Below are positions 1-6,389 of a stretch of 6,389 nt of DNA, one piece after another. The stretch lies in assembly GCA_026645635.1 (NCBI GenBank), contig JAPKMV010000207.1, positions 1-6,389 on the forward strand, read 5' to 3'. How positions within the stretch are numbered: the stretch's first letter is position 1; every line of letters begins with the position of its first letter. The DNA is from Caldilineaceae bacterium. GTDB lineage: Bacteria > Chloroflexota > Anaerolineae > Caldilineales > Caldilineaceae. Position numbers and translations under genes: made by a program. The notes under the pieces were generated by a model, which saw nothing but the letters and a program-made list of their open reading frames with translations, made no database searches and had not been told where the DNA came from.

Positions 1-257
1 AGCTGATGTTCGACGCCATGCGCGATCTGCTGGGGGAGGAACAGGTGCACACGAGCGAGATGATCATGGGCGCCGAGGATTTCAGCTACATGACACAGGC
101 CGCACCGGGCAGCTTTTTGTTCCTCGGCGTGCACAACCCGGCGTGGCCAGAATTCTATCCTGTGCATCGCGCAGATTTTCGGCTGGACGAAGACGCACTC
201 CCGCTGGGGACCGCGGCGCTGGTGACGACGGCGCTGCGTTGGATGGAGAAGAGTTGA
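1..257 (+). CDS. M20-family amidohydrolase/peptidase, C-terminal fragment (5' end outside window)
   Basis: The frame is open from the left edge (first full codon at position 3) and ends at TGA 255-257, so only about the last 84 residues are present; the ATG at position 6 is internal, not the start. The fragment carries G-A-E-D-F-S-Y (Glu codon 75-77), then P-G-S-F-L-F-L-G, then [15 protein letters not shown] with the His codon at 165-167. In M20D-type enzymes (hippurate/N-acyl-amino-acid amidohydrolases) this is the usual C-terminal pattern, where the acidic residue and the late His belong to the dinuclear metal site. The family hydrolyses amide bonds of N-acyl amino acids or small peptides in the cytoplasm. 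The exact substrate cannot be read from this end. The stop is 6 bp before metG, so the two are probably co-transcribed. Confidence 0.85.
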   Translation, partial: LMFDAMRDLLGEEQVHTSEMIMGAEDFSYMTQAAPGSFLFLGVHNPAWPEFYPVHRADFRLDEDALPLGTAALVTTALRWMEKS

Positions 258-263
258 CAGATT

Positions 264-2027
264 ATGACAAGCAAGAAGATTTTGGTGGGCGTAGCCTGGC
301 CCTACGTCAACGGTGAAAAACACATCGGCCAGATCGCCGGCGCGTACCTGCCGCCGGACATCTTTGCGCGCTACCAGCGGCTGATCGGCAACGACGTGCT
401 GATGGTGAGCGGCTCGGACACCCACGGCACGCCGATCATGCTCAAGGCTGACGCCGACGGCATCCCCTACGGCGAGTTCATCGACAAGTATCACGGCATG
501 TTCGTGGCCGGCTGCCTGGCGATGGGCTTGACCTTCGACCTCTACACGCACACCGACACCGCCAACCATTGGGAAGTCACCCAGCAGATGTTCACGCGCC
601 ACTGGGAAACCGGCTTCGTCTACAAAGATGTGCAGCGCCAATGGTACGACCCTGTCGCCAAGAAGTTCCTGGCTGACCGCTACGTCGAGGGCGAGTGTCC
701 CTACTGCGGCTATGCCGACGCGCGCGGCGATCAATGTGACAACTGCGGGCGCATCTACGACGCGCTCGAATTGAAGAATCCGCGTTCCAAGATCAGCGGC
801 ACGACCACGCTGGAGATTCGAGAGACCGAGCACTTCTTCCTCGACATGGCGAAGATGAACGAGCCGCTGCTCGCCTGGATTGCGCAAGGCAAGGAGCACT
901 GGCGCCCCAATGTGCTCAACTTCACGCGCGGACAGCTCGAACTGCGCGAACTGCGCGGGCGCGCCATCACCCGCGACCTGGATTGGGGCATCACGATCCC
1001 CATCGGCGACTACCCGGACAAGCGCATCTACGTCTGGTACGACGCGGTGATTGGCTACCTGAGCGCGGCCGTCGAGTGGGCGAAGTTGAGTGGCGACCCG
1101 GAGGCGTGGCGCCAGTGGTGGGACGCCGACGTCAACCCTGCGGCGCGGCTCTACAATTTCATCGGCAAGGACAACATTCCCTTCCACACCATCATCTGGC
1201 CGGGCATGTTGATCGGCTACAACGCCGGCGCGACGCACCTCAACCTGCCCTACGATGTGCCGGCCAACGAATACCTGAACCTGGGCGGCGGCAAATTCAG
1301 CACCAGCCGCGGCAACGTCATCGGCTGGAACACGGTGCTGGCACAGTTCCAGCCCGACGCCTGGCGCTATGTGCTCACGGTGATGGCGCCGGAGACCGCC
1401 GACGTGGAGTTCACCTGGCAGGACTTCATGGATCGCATCAACAATGAACTGGTGGCCAACTGGGGCAACCTGGTCAACCGCATGTTGAGCTTCGCCTACA
1501 AACGCTTCGCTGGCACGATCCCCACGCCGGGGACATTGACGGCGGATGACGCCAGCTTCCTGGACGAGATTCGCAGCGGCTTCGACAGCGTGGGCGAACT
1601 CTACGGCGCCGTGAAGCTGAAGGCCGCGCTGCTGGAGGCGCGGCGGCTGAGCCAGCGCGTCAACCAGTATCTCAACGACCAGGCGCCGTGGAAGATCATC
1701 GGCGAGCAGCCGGAACGGGCGGCCACCGTGGTCTACGTGGCGCTCCAGGCCATCGACTGGCTCAAGCTGATCTGGTCGCCGCTGCTGCCCCACAGCAGCG
1801 AGCAGGTGCACAGCTACCTGGGCTACGACCGGCCGCTCTTTGGCCGCCAGTACACCGAGGAGGTGGCCGATGCCCGCGGCAAGCACCTGGTGCTGCGCTA
1901 CGATCACAGCGGCGCCAGCGGTCGCTGGGAAGCGACCACGCTGCCTGCAGGCCAGGCCATGCGCGAACCGGCGGCGCTCTTTGCCAAGCTGGACGAAGCG
2001 ATCATGGCGGAGAAACTGGGGACGTAG
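264..2027 (+). CDS. metG: Methionyl-tRNA synthetase (class I), without C-terminal tRNA-binding domain
   Basis: This cytoplasmic enzyme charges tRNA(Met) with methionine using ATP. The 587-residue product starts with a Rossmann fold whose HIGH motif reads H-I-G-Q (residues 20-23), followed by [11 protein letters not shown] single zinc knuckle, C-X2-C-X9-C-X2-C, lies at Cys145, 148, 158 and 161, as in the E. coli enzyme. W-Y-D-A-V-I-G-Y and [10 protein letters not shown] follow. The KMSKS loop reads K-F-S-T-S-R-G (344-350), with Thr for the second Lys. The helical anticodon-binding domain begins around [10 protein letters not shown] and contains A-P-W (Trp476), matching the anticodon-contact Trp of the family. 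The protein ends soon after this domain, so the EMAPII/Trbp111-like extension of longer MetRSs is absent. The start at 264 is supported by the N-terminal family match; a purine-rich GGAGA (245-249) lies 14 nt upstream, inside the preceding gene. metG sits 6 bp after the amidohydrolase and 9 bp before the membrane protein. Confidence 0.97.
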   Translation: MTSKKILVGVAWPYVNGEKHIGQIAGAYLPPDIFARYQRLIGNDVLMVSGSDTHGTPIMLKADADGIPYGEFIDKYHGMFVAGCLAMGLTFDLYTHTDTANHWEVTQQMFTRHWETGFVYKDVQRQWYDPVAKKFLADRYVEGECPYCGYADARGDQCDNCGRIYDALELKNPRSKISGTTTLEIRETEHFFLDMAKMNEPLLAWIAQGKEHWRPNVLNFTRGQLELRELRGRAITRDLDWGITIPIGDYPDKRIYVWYDAVIGYLSAAVEWAKLSGDPEAWRQWWDADVNPAARLYNFIGKDNIPFHTIIWPGMLIGYNAGATHLNLPYDVPANEYLNLGGGKFSTSRGNVIGWNTVLAQFQPDAWRYVLTVMAPETADVEFTWQDFMDRINNELVANWGNLVNRMLSFAYKRFAGTIPTPGTLTADDASFLDEIRSGFDSVGELYGAVKLKAALLEARRLSQRVNQYLNDQAPWKIIGEQPERAATVVYVALQAIDWLKLIWSPLLPHSSEQVHSYLGYDRPLFGRQYTEEVADARGKHLVLRYDHSGASGRWEATTLPAGQAMREPAALFAKLDEAIMAEKLGT

Positions 2028-2036
2028 ACGAACTGC

Positions 2037-3751
<1,715 letters not shown>

Positions 3752-3755
<4 letters not shown>

Positions 3756-3854
3756 GTGGGTGATGAGGTGAGAGGGTGAGAGGGTGAGAGGGTGATGAGA
3801 TGATGGCTATCACCCTCTCACCCCGCTCACCCGCTCACCCCCTCGCCCTCTCAC
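3752..3854. repeat. Octamer-based imperfect inverted repeat (about 103 bp hairpin)
   Basis: The left arm is six consecutive 8-bp units, each starting GTGA at 3752, 3760, 3768, 3776, 3784 and 3792; the middle three are identical (GTGAGAGG). The right arm is the complement, with TCAC (one TCGC) at 3810, 3818, 3827, 3835, 3843 and 3851, so the period is 8 with one extra base between 3821 and 3827. The innermost stem, 3782-3796 with 3809-3823, is 15 perfect pairs around a 12-nt loop. Allowing an offset of one base, pairing continues outward with few mismatches to 3752/3854. The arm begins within the end of the membrane-protein gene (stop 3753-3755) and ends 16 bp before the VanW ATG. No T-run follows on either side, so it is not a textbook intrinsic terminator, but such a stem in RNA could slow transcription or protect a 3' end. 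Confidence 0.85.
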
Positions 3855-3870
3855 AGAAAACGGTGACTGA

Positions 3871-5661
3871 ATGAGCACAATCACAATTCCGGCGCGACGC
3901 GCCGAACGGCTGCAACGCAATGGGCTTGATTATGTTGCCCTGCTGCTGCTGCTGCTTGCGCTGGCGCTGCTGGGCGCAGTGGCAGCCTGGGAAATGTGGC
4001 ACACCAGCCGCATCTATCCGGGCGTGACGGTCGGCGGGCTGCCTGTGGGTGGGCTGACCCGCGCCCAGGCCAGCGAACGCTTACAGCGCGAACTCTACGC
4101 CTATCCGCTGCCGCCGGTCACGGTGACGATGGGCGACCAGGCCTGGCCCCTCTCCACCCTGCAAACGCCCGTCACCGCCGACCTCGACGACGCTGTCAAC
4201 CGCGCCTATCTCTACGGTCGCACCGGCGATCCGCTGGAGAACCTGGGTGCGCAACTGCGCAGCGCGCTGTTTGGCGCGTCCATCACGCCACAGATGGAGA
4301 TCGACCCGGCGCCGCTGCAAAGCGCCCTGGGCGAGATCGCGGCGCGGGTGGCAAAGCCCGGCGTGCCCGCGCGCACCATCGGCGCTGTGACCGTACCCGC
4401 GCAGCCCGGGCTGACCGTGGATGTGCCCGCCACCACCGCAACGCTGCTCAGTGCGCTGCAGCAGGCCGCGCCGGACAGCGCCATCACCATCCCGCTGGCG
4501 GCCAATGCAGTCGCACCGCCGGCCCTCGCCGCGGCGACAGAGGGGGCCGATGCGCTGGCCGCGCTGGCGGTGGTGCAGCCGCTGCTGCTCACTGCGCCCG
4601 AAGCCAACCTCACCCTGGCGCTCGACCCGGCGCGACTCCAGGCGATGGCCACCACGCTCGAGCCGTTGACCCTCGACGAGGCGGCGCTGCGCGCCTATCT
4701 CAGCGAACTGGCGACGCAGGTCGAGACGCCGGCGCGCGATGCGCGGCTGCGCTTCAACCCCGTCACCGGCGGCATCACCGTGCTCCAGGAGAGCCGCGCA
4801 GGCCGTGCGCTCGACGTGGACGGCACCGTGCAGGCGGTGCAGACAGCCGTCGCCAACGGCGAACAGACGGCGCCGCTGCTCTTGCAGAGCGTGGCGCCGG
4901 CGGTGGACATGAACCGCATCGCCGAAATGGGCATCCGCGAACTGGTGGCCACCGGCTCAACCTACTTCGCGGGCAGCAGCGCCAGCCGCGTGCGCAACAT
5001 CGAAGTCGCTGCGGAGAAGTTCGACGGCCTTGTCATCCCGCCGGGCGGCGTGTTCAGTTTCAACGGCGTGGTGCGCGATGTGAGTTCGGCCAACGGTTTC
5101 GAGGACTCGCTGATCATCTGGGGCGACCGCACCGCGGTCGGCGTGGGCGGCGGCGTCTGCCAGGTAAGCACCACGATCTTTCGCTCCGCCTATCTGGGCG
5201 GCTTCCCCATCGTCGAGCGCTACAACCACGGCTATGTCGTGGACTGGTACGGCGAGCCGGGGATGGACGCCACCATCTTTACGCCCACGGTCGATTTTCG
5301 CTTTCGCAACGACACCAGCAGCTATCTACTGATGGAGCATGTGGTGGATACCGTCAATGGCGTGGTCACGGTGAATTTCTACGGCACAAAGCCAGATCGC
5401 ACTGTCACCGTGAGCAAGCCGGAGATCACTGAGGTGCTGGCGCCGGAGCCGCCTTCGTATGTCGTGGATGAAACGCTGGCGCCCGGTGCACAGAACCAGG
5501 TGGAATGGGAAAAGGAAGGCATGACCACCCGCGTCACCCGCACCATCGTGGAGAACGGCACGACGCGCACCGACACGCTGGTCAGCCAGTACCAGCCCTG
5601 GCGGGCAGTCTATCTGGTGGGGCCGGGAACGGCGATCCCGGAGAGTGAGGGAGCGCCGTAA
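3871..5661 (+). CDS. Membrane-anchored VanW-family protein with peptidoglycan-binding-like repeats
   Basis: The 596-residue product has a short basic N-terminus and one hydrophobic segment (about 21-40) with no evident lipobox or cleavage site, so it is probably anchored with the bulk outside. [15 protein letters not shown] follows, the usual opening of this family. Two PG_binding_4-like regions come next: one with Y-L-Y-G-R-T-G (113-119) and one with A-R-L-R-F-N (291-296) and R-A-G-R-A-L-D (309-315). The VanW domain spans about 353-505, with F-S-F-N-G (395-399), [10 protein letters not shown] around Cys430, E-R-Y-N-H-G and D-A-T-I-F. A C-terminal segment (about 525-590) resembles a G5-like beta domain. 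VanW was named from a vancomycin-resistance cluster, but its biochemical role is unsettled and this gene alone is no evidence of resistance; cell-wall binding is the likely theme. GGTGA (3862-3866) lies 4 nt before ATG, a tight ribosome-site spacing. It converges on the next gene with a 9-bp gap. Confidence 0.9.
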   Translation: MSTITIPARRAERLQRNGLDYVALLLLLLALALLGAVAAWEMWHTSRIYPGVTVGGLPVGGLTRAQASERLQRELYAYPLPPVTVTMGDQAWPLSTLQTPVTADLDDAVNRAYLYGRTGDPLENLGAQLRSALFGASITPQMEIDPAPLQSALGEIAARVAKPGVPARTIGAVTVPAQPGLTVDVPATTATLLSALQQAAPDSAITIPLAANAVAPPALAAATEGADALAALAVVQPLLLTAPEANLTLALDPARLQAMATTLEPLTLDEAALRAYLSELATQVETPARDARLRFNPVTGGITVLQESRAGRALDVDGTVQAVQTAVANGEQTAPLLLQSVAPAVDMNRIAEMGIRELVATGSTYFAGSSASRVRNIEVAAEKFDGLVIPPGGVFSFNGVVRDVSSANGFEDSLIIWGDRTAVGVGGGVCQVSTTIFRSAYLGGFPIVERYNHGYVVDWYGEPGMDATIFTPTVDFRFRNDTSSYLLMEHVVDTVNGVVTVNFYGTKPDRTVTVSKPEITEVLAPEPPSYVVDETLAPGAQNQVEWEKEGMTTRVTRTIVENGTTRTDTLVSQYQPWRAVYLVGPGTAIPESEGAP

Positions 5662-5670
5662 TCTGCCCGC

Positions 5671-6111
5671 CTACGCCGGCCGCAGCCCCAGGTAGACCCG
5701 CTGCCCGCTCAGCGTGCGCAGGATGTCGTCCGCCGATTTCCAGGGGATCAACTGGTTCAATTCGCGCGGGCTGAGGGGTGTGTTGTTGTTGGCCAGGAAG
5801 ATGCGGAAGCAGGCCGACGCAATCGGCAGCTTCTCGTTGATGTAGTCCGGGTCGTTGGCGCAGCGGGTGCGCAGGCATTCGCGCAGCGCGTCGGTGCGAT
5901 GCACTTCGCCGGTTTCCGGGTCCACCCAATCCACATCTTCCGTGTTGTGGTGGTCGGCGAAGCGGGCGCGGCACTCGTCGCAGAGTTGGTCGCGCAGGTA
6001 CAGGCGGAAGCTCTGGCCGCTCTTCTCCCACCAGTCATAGTCGATGTGAAACTTGGTCTCTGGCGTGGGCCGGAAACGGGACAGCCGGTCTGCAAGCAAG
6101 GTAGAAGCCAT
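5671..6111 (-). CDS. Conserved-looking 146-residue protein of unknown function, Cys-containing
   Basis: I cannot name this family. The product is soluble, with no signal peptide or membrane segment. The N-terminal half is rich in charged and aromatic residues (H-I-D-Y-D-W-W-E-K at 22-30). It has five cysteines: Cys44 and Cys47 in L-C-D-E-C, Cys79 and Cys84 in C-L-R-T-R-C, and Cys101. Two such pairs could bind zinc or an Fe-S centre, but that is inference. The last 35 residues (S-P-R-E-L-N-Q-L, then D-D-I-L-R-T-L-S-G-Q-R-V-Y-L-G-L-R-P) look like a small helix-turn-helix or winged-helix-style segment, again only by appearance. The start is well supported: GGAGA (complement of 6121-6125) is 9 nt upstream of ATG, and the in-between ATG at 6117-6119 is followed directly by a stop. 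Proline and charge distribution is normal for a real protein, and no better frame covers the stretch. The gene follows another minus-strand gene across a 122-bp gap that contains two palindromes. Confidence 0.8.
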   Translation of the reverse strand: MASTLLADRLSRFRPTPETKFHIDYDWWEKSGQSFRLYLRDQLCDECRARFADHHNTEDVDWVDPETGEVHRTDALRECLRTRCANDPDYINEKLPIASACFRIFLANNNTPLSPRELNQLIPWKSADDILRTLSGQRVYLGLRPA

Positions 6112-6120
6112 CGGTTACAT

Positions 6121-6125
6121 TCTCC
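6121..6125 (-). promoter_or_regulatory. Shine-Dalgarno site of the 146-residue protein gene
   Basis: On the minus strand the bases read GGAGA, with a 9-nt spacer to the ATG at 6109-6111. This is the clearest ribosome-binding site in the window and fixes the start of that gene. It lies 9 bp from the nearer palindrome (copy starting at 6134), so folding of that palindrome in RNA would leave the site exposed. Confidence 0.7.
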
Positions 6126-6133
6126 GCATCAAG

Positions 6134-6167
6134 TCGTAGGGGCACGACATGTCGTGCCCGTACAGAC
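6134..6167. repeat. Palindromic repeat, copy 1 (one mismatch)
   Basis: The core palindrome is 6136-6163, with left arm GTAGGGGCACGACA and centre ACATGT. The right arm has G at 6160 where symmetry needs C, so 13 of 14 pairs form. The shared unit is 34 bp: TC before the palindrome and AGAC after it. It is directly repeated 41 bp further on. It looks like a REP-type or small dispersed palindrome in the space between two minus-strand genes. Confidence 0.9.
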
Positions 6168-6174
6168 AGATTCC

Positions 6175-6208
6175 TCGTAGGGGCACGACATGTCGTGCCC
6201 CTACAGAC
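6175..6208. repeat. Palindromic repeat, copy 2 (perfect)
   Basis: The core 6177-6204 is a perfect 28-bp palindrome with arm GTAGGGGCACGACA. Flanks TC and AGAC match copy 1, so 33 of 34 bases agree between the copies; the only difference is at the symmetry-breaking base (C at 6201 here, G at 6160 in copy 1). Seven bases separate the two 34-bp units. In transcripts of either strand each copy could fold to a strong stem with almost no loop. No T-run follows in either direction, so a classic terminator is unlikely. Confidence 0.92.
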
Positions 6209-6233
6209 GAAAGATTCATGAAATGGCAGCGAT

Positions 6234-6389
6234 TTACGCCATCGCAAACAGCCCGCCGCCCACATCGCGCAGATAGCGATTGATCAACAGCGCGTAAAAG
6301 ACCGGGCCGGGTGGCATGCGCCGCACGATGTTGACGGCGCTGTAGACCGTCTTGGCGTGCACCGTGCCCTGCGGGTTGAGCTTGATCAA
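6234..6389 (-). CDS. C-terminal 51 residues of an unidentified protein (5' end outside window)
   Basis: Reading the minus strand from the right edge, a frame is open for 51 codons and stops at TAA (complement of 6234-6236). The peptide begins [18 protein letters not shown] and ends [13 protein letters not shown]; it contains [17 protein letters not shown]. Composition is ordinary for a folded protein, and the frame has the GC-rich third positions seen in the other genes here. It has no in-window start, so simple ATG-to-stop searches miss it. I do not recognise the family. It is co-oriented with and upstream of the 146-residue protein gene, so the two may be transcribed together through the palindromes. 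Confidence 0.65.
   Translation of the reverse strand: MIKLNPQGTVHAKTVYSAVNIVRRMPPGPVFYALLINRYLRDVGGGLFAMA

Noticed and set aside
3996..5432. A 478-residue plus-strand frame overlapping the VanW gene
   Set aside because: It is extremely rich in Arg, Gly and Ala, as expected of an out-of-frame reading of GC-rich DNA, and the overlapping VanW frame has unmistakable family motifs.
3871..5661. Vancomycin-resistance gene
   Set aside because: The VanW domain name comes from a resistance cluster, but multi-domain VanW proteins are widespread in bacteria without it, and no vanHAX or vanRS genes lie nearby.
5899..6180. Plus-strand 93-residue frame ending in the palindromes
   Set aside because: It is antisense to the better-supported 146-residue gene, lacks an SD site, and its C-terminus is simply translated repeat.
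6134..6208. Start of a CRISPR array
   Set aside because: There are only two units with a 7-bp gap between them; no spacer of CRISPR length, no further repeats and no cas genes are visible.

Overview
The window is GC-rich, densely packed bacterial chromosome. The VanW-type protein with PG_binding_4-like repeats, the large GT-C-like membrane protein with an N-P-D-E-P-A-H motif, and the small palindromic and octamer repeats between genes together suggest a member of the Chloroflexota, perhaps of the Anaerolineae/Caldilineae kind. That assignment comes from recognising protein style and is an inference, not a measured result. No rRNA, tRNA, CRISPR array or insertion sequence was recognised.

Layout. 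Positions 1-257 are the 3' end of an M20-family amidohydrolase/peptidase gene. Six bases later a complete methionyl-tRNA synthetase gene (metG, 264-2027) begins, and nine bases after it a 572-residue polytopic membrane protein (2037-3755) that looks like a GT-C-fold glycosyltransferase or DUF2142-like protein. These three plus-strand genes are close enough to share a transcript. A 115-bp gap follows, almost entirely filled by a long imperfect hairpin made of 8-bp units (3752-3854). Next is a 596-residue membrane-anchored VanW-domain protein (3871-5661). Its stop is nine bases from the stop of a convergent minus-strand gene for a 146-residue, cysteine-containing protein of unknown function (5671-6111). 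Upstream of that gene, on its 5' side, are two copies of a 28-bp palindrome (6134-6208), and then the C-terminal 51 codons of another minus-strand gene that runs off the window (6234-6389).

How the genes fit together. metG is housekeeping. The GT-C-like protein and the VanW protein are both envelope proteins and may work on surface polymers, but nothing in the sequence links them beyond proximity, and the hairpin separates them. The two minus-strand genes are co-oriented and could be one transcript in which the palindromes lie between the cistrons.

I do not see a convincing undescribed multi-gene system here. The points most worth a second look are the two intergenic repeat structures, the small Cys-rich conserved-looking protein, and the KFSTS form of the MetRS signature loop.
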